A stretch of DNA of 64,000 nt from Diplosphaera chodatii (taxonomy: Eukaryota; Chlorophyta; Trebouxiophyceae; Prasiolales; Stichococcaceae): contig JAALGY010000047.1 in NCBI GenBank assembly GCA_032358165.1, positions 1 to 64,000 of the forward strand. The letters are read 5' to 3'. A program made the translations under genes and the position numbers. The first letter of the stretch is position 1; the number at the start of each line of letters is the position of its first letter. Below are positions 11,301 to 24,271 of this stretch, one piece after another. Below the pieces are notes generated by a model that was not told the DNA's origin, ran no database searches, and worked only from the letters and a program-made list of their open reading frames with translations.

Positions 11301-14300
11301 TGCGCTCTGCATGTCCATCGTCACTGCCTTTGTGAGCAGCATTGGTGCTGTCGGATTCTCCTGCTCACTTCATGCAGCAGTACAGAAGGCTTTGCATGAA
11401 ACAATAGTGTATACCCCACCCTGCACTGACTGCTGCAGGGGCCCGCAGCATTGCGGCACGAGCCGACTCAGGGGCCGAACCAGAGCCGGACTCCCCACCG
11501 ACGCCGCCGCCCCAGGGGCAAATCACATCGGCGCCGCTGCCCCTGCTGACGCCGCCGATGACTGCCCCGCTGCTGCTGCCCGTCTCTGTCGTCGAGGTGG
11601 GGGCCGCAGCCATTCGTTCGACGCAAGCCCTCCACCAAGTCATCAGCTGCCAAACTGTGTTTCCTTTGGATGAAACTCAGCAAGCGACCTGAAGTGTTCT
11701 GGTTGCTGCTGGTGGGCGGGCTGCCTTTTCTGCATCACGTGCTGATTTGCCTCTTTGGGGCAGAAACAAATGTCATGTTGAGCCTGAAGCCCAATGCAAA
11801 TCACTCATCACGGCATTGCGCCTTTTAGGTGCCCATGCGCGAGAGTGATGATATGGATCTGGCTCGGGAACTGGCCCGACTAAAGGTGGGCCTCTCAGCT
11901 GTGAAACCTTCTTGCGTACCTGCTCAGCTTTTTACACAGCAGACGTGTCACACCTCCTGTGCTGGTTATCAGCACTCGCTGGTTACCTCTGGTGCTACCT
12001 GTGTCATTTGCCGCCTGCAGGCAGCTGCATCAGGGAGCCTGGGACCCACCCCGGAGCGGCGGGTGGCCGCGACGCCGCCTGGGCTGCCGCAGCTGCGCAT
12101 GCCGGACAGCAGACGAGCGGGCGCCGTGAGGCAGCGGCCGTCGGTGCCTGCCCAGCAGCCGCCGCTGCAGCAGCAGCAGCAGCCGCAGGCGGCGGCGGCC
12201 TCGGCCTTCGCGGCGGCAGCCTCGGCGTTTGCGGCTCATGACATACAGGCGGCCGTGCCGCCGCCGCAGCAGGCGAGCAGCCCGCTGGCCCCGCAGCCGG
12301 GGCCGGCCAGCGTCGCGGAAGTTGCGGAAGCTGCGCAGGCGGCGCGTGAGTTCCGAGCCACCGGCAGCACTGCCAGGCGGGCCACCACCCCTAGAGACCC
12401 CGCCGCTGCTTCTGCCCCTGCTGCCGCCACTGCCCCGGAGCCAGCAGGCCTGCCGTCAGCGGCGACACAGCCGACTGAAACCGCGCAGCCTGGCGCCTCG
12501 CCACCCCAGGCCGCCGCTGCATCGCCAAAACAGGCTGAACAGTCCCACGACGAGGTGGAGACCGCATCTCCACAGTCTCCAGCGTCCACGGCCTCGCCCG
12601 CGAAGCTTGTGCCGCCGCTGCCCGGCTCCAATGCCGAGCTGAAGAGCGTCCCCAGCAGGGCTGAGGCACAGTCGGCAGCTGCTGCACTGGCGGCGGCACT
12701 GGACTCTGACAGCGATGCAGAGCCTGCAGCCACAACTGCTGACACTGCAGTCGCCGCATCCCCAGCAGCTGCAGCGCCTGTCATGGCACTCGGCACAGCA
12801 GGCGCACTGGCAGTAGCTCTGGGATTCTCAGCAAGCGCCAAACCTTCAGCCACGCACCCGGCTTCAGCAGCTGCCAACGCTCCCATGACATCACCAGCAG
12901 CAGGTATTCCAGTGGCGGTGCCAGCGGCCATGCAGCTGGAAGCAGCGGAGGCCGCCGGCAGGCCGCTGTACCTGCCGCCGGACCGGCCGCGGGCGCTGGC
13001 GATGCTGCCCAGCCCCCCTGCAGGAGTCATTGCGCCGCCGACATTTGATGCACGCAAGTCCTCGCTGGACGATGTGCGTGCTGCCTTCCAGGTGAATTGC
13101 CCTCAACTTTGTCTCTATAAGTTCATGGTAGTGGTTCGTGTTGCTCACTTGCCTGCGCAGGTCATACTGCAACATGTTCTATCAAGCACCCTGCTGCAGC
13201 TGCACCTGTCCCGACCGCGATAACCTTGTGCTTCTGCTGGTGTGGACGATGTTCCCTGAACCCTTCCAACGCGGTAAACACGCAGCAGAACCCACCTGTC
13301 TGCCCACAATGCTGGCAACCCCTCACCCCCACTGACTGATACGCAGGCGCAGCCAGTGTCGCCGACCGCATCATCCACATCCTCACGCAGCAGCGAGCGG
13401 CGGGCTGCGCTTCCCGCTTCCGCCACGCTGCTGCTGCAGCCGTCGGCGCGCAGCCGGCTGGCGCCGCCGGCGGCGGTGCAGGAGGCCAGCGTGCCCCTGC
13501 TGCCGGGCGGCAACGTGGCCGCGGAGATCGCCAGGTTCGAGGGCCGCATGGACGCCGAGATGCTGGCTGCGAAGGTGATCATGGTCATCCCCAAATATGG
13601 CAGTGCTCGGTCCATCCCGGGTGTCAGCAGCCAACAGGAAACATGGCCTTTCATCGCATCTGCACAACCATGGCAGTGTTGTGAGTGGAATTGCACTGAG
13701 TTTGGCAGCTGCACACGTGCCTGTGCTGTAGCAGTCCTCGCTTCCTTGCAATTGCTAGCCTCTTGGAGCCTGCAAACCTGATCATTTGGCTGAAGACTGC
13801 AGCTCAGAACGGATGATATTGCAGGTGCAGGGGCCGCAGATTCCCTCCCGCGCACGCCAGGCGCTGATGGCTGGCGCGCCGCAGGATGTGTCCGGCTACC
13901 TGTCGGAGCCTGACTCCCCTGTTGCGACGCAGACGCCAAAAGCCTCGCTGCCGACTGCCAGCTGGCGCCAAACGGAGGCGGGGGCCTACCGCTCGGCACC
14001 CACATCGGATCTGGAAGATGAAGATGTTCCAGAGCAGCCGCCGGCGCCGCTGCCGCCGTCTGTAACTGCAAAAATCGAGGCCCTGTCTGACGTCGAGCCC
14101 GCTGCCGACCTTGCTGCTGTGGATCTCACGCCTGCCGCGGCATCCACAGCGGCTGCGACAGCAACAGCAGCAGAAGCGCAGCCGACGTCGGCTGCAGCCA
14201 GCGGTGCGAGCGACGTTCAGCGATCGCAGGCGCAGGAGCCTCTCACAGCGGAGGCTGCGGCGGTTATCGCTGCGGCAGCAGCTGCTGCAGCGGCCAGCCC

Positions 14301-17300
14301 GCAGGCGGCGGCGGCGGCTGCACGCGCCGCTGCCGAGGTGGCGGCTGCTGAGGGGGCGGCGGCGTCGCAGCCGCCAGCGCTGCGGCCAGGCATGGCGGCG
14401 GCGGCCACGCAGCTCGGCGGCCATGGCGTTCCAGAGGTGCACGCCTTGCTGGCAGGAACACAGCATGCCTCCAAGAGTAGTCTTTGCAGCTGCCAGGTTG
14501 CACATGCGACCATCCCCAGCCAACCCATCCTAGGCAGACACTTGTGAATCTGATGTTCTATCCTGGAAAGCCAAGACTACCATCAATTTTGACGATCATA
14601 CTCCTGTCGTTTCGCAGGTCGAAGTGCTGACAAAGCCCGGCAGGCAGCGGATGTCGGTGGACGAGCCGCCGCCGCAAAACCGCCTGCGCGGGTGGTCGGC
14701 AGCGTCGCCGGAGGACCTCATCGAGGTGTGGCACTTGACGACACCAATGCTATGTCAGCAGTCAACAGTACGATCCATTGCGCGGTCATACCCCTTTGAC
14801 GTGTGAAGGTTGCACTGTGTGAATCAGCTCACCCCTGGCCGCTAAAAACATGGGGGTAGGAACGCGCAGCCTCAATGCCCTAGGAAATCTGCCTGATGGA
14901 AGGTCTGCGTGCTCTTCTCACTTGTGAGGTTACGAAAGCACTCCACATGTGTCTCGGTGCTGGTCCTGCAGGCGGCCTTCAGCGATGACCCGCCAGTGGC
15001 GTACAGCTCCGACTCCAGCAAAGCGCTGTCGCCGCCGCTGCCACAGCCGTCTGGCGCGCAGCAGCAGCAGCAGCAGCAGCAGGCGCTGCAGCCGGCGGTA
15101 TCCCAGGTGCGCTCCGTGACCAGGCCTCTTCTGAGGTGTGCTCTCGAGAATGGTCGCCAGAACCTGCTGCAAGCAGAGGCCTGGGGCCTGTGCCAGCAGG
15201 AAAGCGGCCGTTTGGCGCTCTTTCTGCTGCACCTGCTGCTATGTCCCATGCTCGCCACTGCCTGCTGTCAGGGACCCCAGCAATGTGCCTCTGGCCCTTC
15301 GTTGTTCCTGGGACACCCGATGCAGCGTCAAGCACTGTTCCCCATGCGAGTCGCCTGGCACTGCTGCCTGCGCAGAGCCTCACACCGGAAGCGGCAGACG
15401 CCACGGCCGCCGCTGCCCAGAGGTTCTGCACGGGCTCCAGGGGGGCGTCGGCGGAGGGCCGCGCCTTCTGGCCCCGCGATGGGCAGTGCGTCCTTGTCCA
15501 GCACTCGTCTGTCATGCTGCCTCACCCAGCCAGCGTACACAGCTCAGCAGGGCTGTGGGCAAGTGTACTTTGGCGAGAGCGTCTGCGTCAGCAAACTTCG
15601 CTGAACTGCATCATGTGCAGCGTGCATGCTGATGCGATTGCTCATTTCAAGCCATCGGCAGATCAGCTGAGATGTAGCAGCAGTAGGTTGGTGCTGGAGA
15701 TTGGGCTCAGGCGCTTCTGTAAATCATTTCAACACTGTGCTGTCTCCAGTGTGGAGGAGCCGCCGCAGGACCGCGGCTACTCGAATGCCGGGGACCCATC
15801 GGCGTGGGCCGGTAGCGACTCCCACAACGCTGCAGTGTCCCAGTCCGCCGCCGCCGCTGCACCCGCCGAAGCTGTGGCGGTGCCTGCGGCAGCAGCTCCT
15901 GCCGTGGCGGCAGCTGCATTGCCGGGGCACAGGCAGCCCGGCCGCATGGCATGGGGCCAGGTGCTGCTGAACTCTGCTGCAGCCTGTCTGCAACTCCAAC
16001 ACTTGCTCGTGTTCAACCTCCGATTACTGCTGCTGGTTCCACCTCCGCTCAGCATCCACGAGGGCAGGTCGACTTTCCTGGTAAACGCTGCAACATGATG
16101 AGTCATTCAGCACCCATTCCAGCGCAAAGGTGCATGTGCCCCGTTGCTGTGCCCTCCCAGCTGAGTCCCTTCACGACTGGCCCGCAGGCTGACGCACATG
16201 TGGGCGCCGCCAACCCCACCGCAGACAGCGCCGGCGTGGCTGATGTCGCCGCAGCCCACGCGCCGGCAGCGGCGGAAGCAGCAGCAGTCGGGGCGACCGC
16301 CGCATGGGCCGCAGCAGACCCAGAGTCCAGGGCTGCCGCTGCTGGCGCTGCTGGGCTGCCCCCGGTGTCGGCGTCACCGGCCAAGCCCGCGGCGGCGTCG
16401 GTGGCCGGGCAGCGGGCGCGCCCTGCGGCGCCGGCGGCCGTGCGGCGGCGCAGCAGCAAGGGCGCCGCCATGTCGCCCACCCACCGCCTGAGCAGCTTCA
16501 GCGTCGAGGTGCGGTTTTACAATTCAGGACTCAAACTCCAGGGTCGAGGCTTCAGCGATGTTGTGATACAGATGGGGGCAGGACGGAAGGGGCGCTCTCA
16601 CAATGCCAGTCCATGTGGTGCTGGAGGGGTCTGAAAGCGTATGCAGTGCTTTGGCTGATGACGCTTGCCATGTGTGCCCCCCCTGCAGGGCTCCGAGCTA
16701 TCGCGCACCCACACCGTCTGCAGCACCGCCAGCACGGTGCCGCCGCCCGAGGCGCGCGCCACCCCGTTCTCCGAGGACCAGGTGCAACCTGGTTGTGACA
16801 GCATACAGTGCATGAATACAGCGTGTTTCTCGTCGGATCCTATAACTTGCACGGATGGCATGGGATTTGTCACAGCAGCGGTCTGAGCTCTTGTGGGAGG
16901 CGGCCATCCTCAGTTGACATGTGGCGCTTCTCCAGAGTGCTGACGCTGCTGTAAAACTTGGCAGCTGGCTGTGGAACAGGTCCAGGTCCTCACCACCTGA
17001 AGCGCAACAATCTCACTGAGCACCATGCACTATGCAGGCATCAGTGTTGGCAGAACACGACATGACGTGGGTGATGTTCGTGCCGCTGGCGATCCGGCAG
17101 CAGGCGCAGCAGCAGGCCACCATCGCCATGTCGGAGTACGCCATCAGGTGCTGCCCCTGCTGCTGAGCACCCTGCCCCTGGGCTGATTGTGCGCGAGCAG
17201 CCCACTCAACAGCTTCAGCATGTTGAAAGGCCGCTACAGGCAGGGTCACCTGTGCGCAGACCACCAGCCAGTGTTGTTGTACATCCTTCGCATGCCAGCA

Positions 17301-20300
17301 GCCTCTAACAGTGCATGGGGCAGGAGTCGGTCATCCTTCCAAGCCGTGGGTACGTCACTGACACCTGCGCTCCCTGCTGCCCGCAGCCGGCAGCCCAGCC
17401 TGGACGACGTGCTGGAGCGGCTGCCCAGCGAGGACCCGCTGCTGGAGCGGCCGGCGCGACCAGCCGCCGCCACCGCAGACGCCATCGCCGACGCCGCTGC
17501 AGCCCGCGTCCTGGTGCGGCCCTGCAAGACTGCCGAGGGCGCCCCGCAGCCCCCCACTTCAGTGTGCAGTTTGCTGCATGCCGCCGCTCAGCTGCATGTG
17601 CGACTGGGCAGCTGGCGGATGCTGCACGCAGTCAGCGCCCCGGCGGTTGTGGGGCACAGATCTGATTGCCACAGTCAGTGCTGATGGCGGTACCTTGTAA
17701 AGGGGTGTGGGTGATGAGAACCTTATGGGTGCCTTCTGCAGGCGCTGTCGGGGTCGGCGCCTGAGGCGGAGAAGACCCAGCGGCGCACCAGCCTGAAGAA
17801 CAAGCTGAAGGCGGTGTTCGGCGGCAGGAAGCTGGCGGATGACCTGACCGCTTCCGCCAGCCGCCACGAGGTTGTACCTGGGACCGTGCGGCGGCACTCC
17901 TCGGGAAACATACCCACGCCCGCTCCCCCGGCGTTTGCAGCAGATGTGGCGCCGCTCGGGCCGCACTCGGGCCCGCAGCCGCAGCCACAGCCTGCACCAG
18001 CGGCCTCAGCGACTGTTGCAGCGGGGGCGGCAACGGCAGGGGCGGCAGCGCTGCCGCAGCCGCAGCCGCAGCAGCCAGCACACCAGGCAGCAGCGGCGCC
18101 CATGCCGCCGCCTGCTGCTGTAGCGACCCAGCCGGTGCCGCTGCAGCCGGCAGAGCCCCAGGTAACACCCAAGTCGCGGTCCGAGCTGCGGGTTGAAGCC
18201 AAGGCGGTCAAGGCAGCGGACGAGGCGGCGCGGAAAGCGGAAAAGGCTGCAGCAGCCGTGGCCGAGCGACAGCAAAAGGAGGCGGAGCGTAAGGCGGCCG
18301 TCGACCGAAAGGCGGTGGCGAAGCTGGCGGCGACAAAGGCAAAGGCCGCTGAGGCGGACTCCCAGCGCCAGTTCGCGATGCAGCACGCCGCGGACAAGGA
18401 ATCCAGAAGGGCCGGCATCCCCCTGGGCATGGCACCCTCGGCGTACGGCTCCCCCCGGCGCGCCAGCTTCCAGAAATACTCCGATTCGCCGCCGGCGTCC
18501 CCCCCCACCGCGGCGCCCTGGCAGCCGCCGCACGAGTCGATGGAGCGGGCAGCCAGCGGGCAGCTGGGCCTGCATTCCAATGGGGGCACGCCGCGGGCGG
18601 GGCAGTCGGTGCGCACGACGCCGGAGGCCTCCCCCCGCCCCACCCCGCAGCAGAACCCATCCCGGCAGGCCCCGCCGCGCCAGCACACCCCGCCGCAGCC
18701 GATCCAGCAGCAGCAGCAGCCGCCGCCGCTGCGGCAGGCCAGCCCGCCACAATCGCCGGCGGGTGGGGCGCAGCCGCGCCAGCAGCAGCCGCGGCAGCAG
18801 CAGCAGCCGCAGCCGTCGCCGCCGCGCTCCCCCAGCAAGGGCCTAGGGTTCTTCGGCCACTTCGGGCGCCGTGAGAAGGCGGCGCCCGCCTCGGCGCTCC
18901 CCTCGTTTTCCGGCGCCAGCAGGGGCGGACTCCCGCCCCCCAGGAAATCCTTCCACCAGCCGGTCGCACCCGCCGCCGCCAGGGCCGCCGCCGCGGCGCA
19001 GCCAGCACCCTCCAGGGCCTCTTTCATCCAGCAGGTCACGGCCAGCGCCAATGCCGCGGCTGCCCTGCAGCAAGCCGCGCAGCCGGCCAAGTCACCTGCG
19101 GCCGCCGCCGCCGCCGCCCCGCAGCGGCGGCCGCCGACGCCAGAGATCCAGCCGGCACCGCTGGTCCAGGCGGCCGAGGCGGCGGGCTTGCTGCAGGTCG
19201 GCCCGTCAAGCAGCTCGCAGGTGCCCCCGGCAAAGCCGCGGGTGCAGCCCGCGTCGCCGTTCGGGGCCGCCGCCCCGCAGGCGGCGTCTTCGATGGTGTC
19301 TCCAGGCGGCAGGGCGGCAAGCGGCTCAGCGCTGCAGGGTGTCCGCAGCCGCCCGCTGCCAGACAGCCACGGCTTTGCCGCCTCTGCAGGTGCGTACCCA
19401 TGTGTCCTAAGCTTTTGCAGTTCTGCCTGAGATATTGCCTTGTTTTCAAGGTTCAGCTGCAGCAGAACGTTGCTATGGAGCTTTCACGTTGCACTGCTTG
19501 CAGCTGTTCAGGAATGCCACCACATGCGCTTTGCTGCAACAAACAGATCAACCAGTTTGTTACCTCTGGTGCACATGTTAGCTGAGCTGTGCAGTCACAA
19601 TGGCAATAGCCCCAATAGGTGCAGCTGGCTGCAGGAGCAATACCCCTCCCCGAATAGGCATCTGACACAGACTTCACGAGGCGAGGTTCTGAGGCCTTTG
19701 CTCGCTGAGGTCATTGTATGCTGCGTCAGGTACCGAGCTGAGCAGCACCAGCAGCAGCAGCGGCAGCGAGCTGGCCCCCACAGTGTCGCAGCCGCTTGGC
19801 GAGCCGCCTGCTAGCAGCCGGTCCGGCGCGCCGCCCACACCGCCGCTGACGCTGCGGCCGGCGGCGCCCCGCTCGTCGCTCAGCGGCCCCTCGCCCCCCC
19901 CGGCACCGCAGTCGCCGGCACAGCAGGTACGTGCCAGGCTTTCCAGGTTCAGCTGGCGCCGGGGTCTGGCGCCAGCTGCAGGGCCGGGCAGTCTGCCGCA
20001 GCACTGCTGCAGCGCCCCATGACACGGGCATCACTGCTTTCGCCTTCAATATGCATTGTCTGCATGCGCTGCTGCTGCTGCTTCGTTCCAGAGCCAGCGG
20101 CTGGCAGCGGCCATGCGGTACCCCCACATGTCTGCTTGTTGTGCATCCCCATTGCGCCGTCCGCGCACGCCTCTTTCCCCACCAGAGCATGTCTCCACGA
20201 CAGGAGACGGCGGCGCTGCTGGCGATGCGGCCCGGCGCGATCGCGCGGCCCCCCGCCTCGGAACGTCCCCGCACCCGGCGCCTCATGGAGTCGCGCTCCG

Positions 20301-21372
20301 CCAGCGCCAGCCCCGCAGCGAGCCCCGCCGCCTCGCCGCGCGTGTCCATGGACCCCGGCTCCCGGGGCTCGATCCCCGGCGCCGGCGCCGGCCCGGTGTC
20401 GGGCTCCGGCAGCCGCCCGCCCAGCCTGCTGGGCCGCGGCGGCGAGGGCGGCGGCGCCGCCGCCCCCGCCCGCGGCAGCAGCGCAGGTGCGGCCAAGGGT
20501 TTATTAGGTGTGTACCAATCTGCAGAGGCTGGCGCCTACCAGAGGGGGCCAATTGTTATGGCCAGTGCTAACGCGACTCATTCCTTTAGTCTTGTCTTGC
20601 GCACAGCGGGCAGTTGTTCAGCTGAACTACAGCAAGTCCACAAGCGAACCTATGTGCGCTTGCAAAGTTGCAGCACTGCAGCACACCTTCAGCACGCTGC
20701 GTCTCGTGGCTGCAGATAAGGAGGTGCCGCAGCAGCAGCAGCGAGCCGGCAGCGAGGGCGGCTCTGTGGTGGGGTCTGTGTACGAAGAGCTCGAGGCCGA
20801 GTCTGCGAACTACGGCGCCGCTCTGGCAGACGGCTTCGACAGCGACGGCGGGGCCCGCCGCGGCTTCCGCGACATGCTGCGCCGCACCGCGGGTGAGTCG
20901 TAAAGCCCTCAGCTCAGGGTCTTGGCCTGCACGCTTGTTGGACGCTGCTGGGCATCGTTGCTGGGCGGCGGCGGCGGCAGCAGAGTCCCTGCTGCCTGCT
21001 CTCGGTCCTGCCATACCACTGAGGTGTTGTCTGCTGCTGTTCAGACGAGTGGGCCTTTCCCATCCAAAAAGTACACAGATGCCACAGGTTGGCGCAGATG
21101 GATGTTTCAAAATTTTGGTCATGTCAAACTCTGCAGGCGGTGCGAGTGCAAGCGGCAGCCGTCTGGGCGGGCTGCCCATGAAGCCGTCCGCAAGCGGTGA
21201 GCTGCTGTGCTGTGCAGGCCCGTCTGACCGTGACGCTTGGAGGCAGATCTGCCGAGCGTTATTGGCAAAGCTCAATGCCCCTTGCGCAATCCGTTGGTCA
21301 TGTGTGTCATGCTGTGCCATCCAAAGTGTCGTCAATTGCCTGCAGTGGTGGTCCAACGATGACTTGCTGTGA
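6672..21372 (+). CDS. Giant Ala/Pro/Ser/Gln-rich protein with phospho-site clusters, unrecognised
   Basis: About 27 plus-strand exons. Among them are 6672-7043, 7233-7431, 7649-7864, 8161-8639, 8901-9256, 9620-9761, 9948-10046, 10201-10323, 11039-11240, 12020-13090, 13825-14436 and 17741-19388. I checked the splice phases of most junctions and they join without a frame break; only the step at about 10.8-11.04 kb is unresolved. The product is roughly 2,700 residues and mostly disordered. It has poly-Gln runs near 8280 and 15058, long Ala runs, and basic phospho-type motifs (QRRTSLKNKLKAVF, VRRHSSGN, PRRASFQKYSDSPPASPP, RRRSSKGAAMSPTHR). LERxGSPG occurs three times. A Lys/Ala/Glu segment at about 18190-18400 (KAVKAADEAARKAEKAAAAV) looks like a long charged helix. 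I recognise no catalytic domain. It could be a cytoskeletal or scaffold protein, but that is only a guess from composition. The 3' end is unsure: stops at 21372, 21460 and 21654 are all reachable. Two adjacent genes cannot be excluded. Confidence 0.5.
8278..8315 (+). repeat. CAG microsatellite encoding poly-Gln
   Basis: An uninterrupted run of CAG triplets lies in the exon at 8161-8639 and is read as Gln in the frame that joins its neighbours. It sits directly after LFDDGRL. Runs of this length are prone to slippage, so the allele length may vary between strains. Confidence 0.85.
15058..15082 (+). repeat. Second CAG tract encoding poly-Gln
   Basis: A run of about eight CAG triplets in the exon at about 14972-15108 of the giant gene, read as Gln in frame. 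Shorter CAG runs occur near 12163 and 18705. Confidence 0.75.
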
Positions 21373-21654
21373 GCTTGTGACGCAATTGGAGCTGTGCCTG
21401 GAGACTGCAAGCAACGAGCAGCTTCGGCAGGAGCAGGCACAGAGCCAGTCTATGAAATGACAACAGTAAGATTGCGGCCTGCTGCTGATGATGGATGCGG
21501 TGCCCGCCGCGACAGAGCACTGCGAAAAAGTGATAGACACACCGCTGCTGTGAAAGCAGGCCGCCATGTGATCCTCGCACAACAACTAACTGGTCTTCTG
21601 CTGTCTGCTCTGAGTTTCGTTATCTCATTGTCGGGGTTCTCCTGTTCATTTTGA

Positions 21655-22023
21655 CACTGCTGACGGCGGCAATAAGTCAGTGGTATTGTGTGTGGTGGGA
21701 TTGTGAAAAGGTTGAGGGTCCTCAGTAAAGCTGCCAGAACACTGTAGTCTCAGAGCTGGTCATCCAGCAGGCAAAGGCAACTGACTGGCAGATTGGCAAT
21801 TGCCAACAGCTGTGCGTGTACGTGAAACGTTTCGTCATCCTGATTCGGTGGACTCTTCAGCACACAGCTGGCAGCGCCTCGCACGATTTCCGGGCCATGT
21901 GGATTCCGCCGGTGACCAGCCTCATCAGCAAGCTGGCGCAGGTGTAGGACAGAGGCAGACGTCGACTCCGCGGCCGGTCGGCTATTGCAAACACGCCTTG
22001 TCTGCAAGGCAGCCGGGGCAACA
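21655..22023. other. Intergenic region, tandem plus-strand genes
   Basis: Contains the 3' end of the giant gene and the promoter of the membrane-protein gene. I see no clear TATA box, poly(A) signal or repeat. Confidence 0.4.
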
Positions 22024-23749
22024 TGCTGCGACTGGCGGTCGCATTAGGTCTGGCGCTGGCTTGTGCGTCGTGCGCGTGCGCGCAGCAGGACACCAAGATC
22101 CGCGTGTGGCTGCTGCCCAAAAGCTGCACCGCTTTCACTGTGTTGCTGCCGGAGGCCGGCGTCCGCCTGCAGCTGGTGCCCAGCCGACCCGAGACGTCCT
22201 CCAGGTGGCTTCTGTGCAACGGTTCACTGTCCCCGAGGTGCACGGACAACTGTCATCGCGGTGGCTCAGTCTGGCCATTGAAGCAGTCTCTGGTGTGAAT
22301 AACGGTGTAGCTTGCCCCATCTGCGTGCCGAGCCCGCTTCTTCCGGCGGGCTGCTTGTGGGATGTGTTGTGTAAACCTGGCTGGATGTGTGCCCCAGCGT
22401 GCGCGAGGCGCAAGCAACTAAGCAGTTGCGTACTTGCTATTCTCTTGAAGCAACTTATTCAGGCGCTTTGGCTTATAGTTTGGTGGGCGTTGCGTCGGGA
22501 TGCCTCCGCAGCAAGGACGGTGTGTGCCAACAGCTGGCAGACGCCAACAAAGCCGCATGCGCAGCCGCGACTGACGGCGGTGCGCATAGAAGCCCTAGCT
22601 GAACGCGCATGTTGAAGCATGTCGTTGTCCGGGCCGTGTGGACCCTTCGGCTGCTGCGCGCGTACATGACTAATCCGTAACAACCGGGACGCCTCGAACC
22701 CCGCAGCCTCGGCCGCTGGGCCGCTGGACGGCCAGCTGGCGGTTGCGCAGGCCGGCGCCAATGCGTTTGTCTACGTTTCCAACCCGCACTTCTACCCCAT
22801 CCTGATTGACGTGCTGGTGCGGCGCCACCGGCCCTGTACTCAAATGATTGCAGTTGTATAGTGGAATCTTAGCACAGGCCTCTGATGCTGAAAGAAGTGC
22901 AGGAGGACTACAGGACTCCACAGTGTTGTCCCGCTGTTGCTTCAGGTTGTGCTGGAGCCGAGCAAGGGCGCCGCCGGCGGCCGCTACCGCCGCTCGCTGC
23001 AGGGTGGGTCAATAGCCTCTGGCAGCGCAAAGGCGCTGGGGGCGCGCCGGCTGCTGTGGGGCCACCACGGCAACGACGACGACGACCACGGCGGGTTCGG
23101 CGGTTTCTTCGGCGGCCACGGCGACGGCCGCGGCGCCAACTGCACCAACGGCACCCGCAACGGCACCTTTGTGGATGACGACTCGGACGACAACAGCGGC
23201 AGGGGCGCCGCCGACTCCACCGGCAGCACCAACTCCACCGAGCCGGCCACCACCGACGTCTTGAGCCCCAGTACCACCGGCAATACGTGCGCACCTGTGC
23301 CATGTACATCTTGCATGGCTGCTGCACTGCTCTGCTGTGTTACACGACTTGAGCTGCCACGGATTGCAACGTGCTGACGCTGAGCGTTCCCCACCCTGCA
23401 GCACAACTGCGAGCACAGCCAGCAACCTCATCGACCAGGCCGCCAACAACTACACTGGCGCCACCCGCACCTGGGTGGGCGAAAAGTCATAAATATGGCT
23501 GCAGCGCACCAACACCGGAGCAGCCGTCGTTGCCTCTGTTCCAGCATGGTTTGACCATGGTGAGGCCAATAATGACCGCTCCCTGACCCTGTATCACCGC
23601 CGCGCGCAGGTCAAGGTGGCCATCATCGTCGCCATCGTGCTGGTGTCCCTGGCGATCCTGGCGGCGCTGGTGTGCCTGGTGGCCTGCCTGTGCCGCAAGC
23701 CGCAGCGTGCGGCGCCCGCGCCGGCGGGCAAGCAGTTCGTTGAGGCATG
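22024..23749 (+). CDS. Secreted single-pass membrane protein, unrecognised
   Basis: The start at 22024 gives a clear signal peptide (MLRLAVALGLALACASCACA). Further exons follow. About 22430-22590 is Cys-containing (GCLRSKDGVCQQLADANKAA), ends at GTGCGC and joins by phase to about 22698-22815 (GANAFVYVSNPHFYPILIDV). The next exon, about 22943-23285, carries a His/Asp/Gly stretch and an Asn-Thr-Ser segment with several N-glycosylation sequons (NCT, NGT, NST). A short exon at about 23401-23463 (NLIDQAANNYTGATRTW) leads to the last exon, 23611-23749. That exon holds one hydrophobic helix (VAIIVAIVLVSLAILAALVC), a Cys pair and a short basic tail. The topology is that of a type I surface or endomembrane protein with about 300 lumenal residues. 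The junction between the first and second exons is not settled. I know no family with this layout, and no function is proposed. Confidence 0.6.
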
Positions 23750-24271
23750 ACCTGGCTATGACCTGGCTGAAGGCTGCAGCACAGCCCTGCCATTGAAGGC
23801 AGCTGGGTAGTGAGCGGCACCCAGCCCTGAAGGCACGGCCCTGAAGTCACAGGTGACCCTGGGAACTGTAGAACATGACGGCAGATGCGTGCTGCAATAC
23901 CGATTGCTTGCTGCACGCCTGCAACTCTAAACAGTGTCGACTGTCGACCCTAATCAGCGAGTCCCAGTGACGATATGTGTATATGTGAAGTGTTTATCTG
24001 TCAGGTATGTTTCGTTGCAGCTGCGCTTGAGATCGTGCACTGTACACAACGTTCAGCGTCAGCATGAGCATGACCGAGTTTGATGTTGTCTGTAGTGCAG
24101 CCAACCTGCCGCAAAGTGTTGAACTGTACGCCTCTGAATGGAACAAGCCAATAACACAGCAAGCTGGTCACAACATATCCCCTCGCACGAAGAGGCAGCT
24201 ATGCAAGCCATCACACGATGCGTAAGGGGCCCTGATCAATTTTGCGAAACTCTTACTCACTGTTTACACTC
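23750..24271. other. Shared 3' region of convergent genes
   Basis: The plus-strand membrane-protein gene and the minus-strand TCAIM-like gene end towards each other here. No coding exon, repeat or distinct poly(A) signal is obvious. A TTACA (TGTAA on the minus strand) at 24264-24268 is almost at the stop codon and is probably chance. Confidence 0.4.

Noticed and set aside
12236..13057. A 273-residue Ala/Gly/Ser-rich minus-strand frame
   Set aside because: Antisense to the 12020-13090 exon; low complexity only.
13145..14071. A 308-residue minus-strand open frame
   Set aside because: It spans two introns and two exons of the giant plus-strand gene and shows no domain or splice logic of its own.
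17723..19090. A 455-residue minus-strand open frame rich in Cys, Gly and Ala
   Set aside because: Antisense shadow of the large exon at 17741-19388, whose phase fits its neighbours. GC-rich coding sequence readily leaves the reverse frame open.
24264..24268. TGTAA on the minus strand next to the TCAIM-like stop codon
   Set aside because: Only a few bases past the stop, too close to act as that gene's poly(A) signal unless the stop is misplaced.
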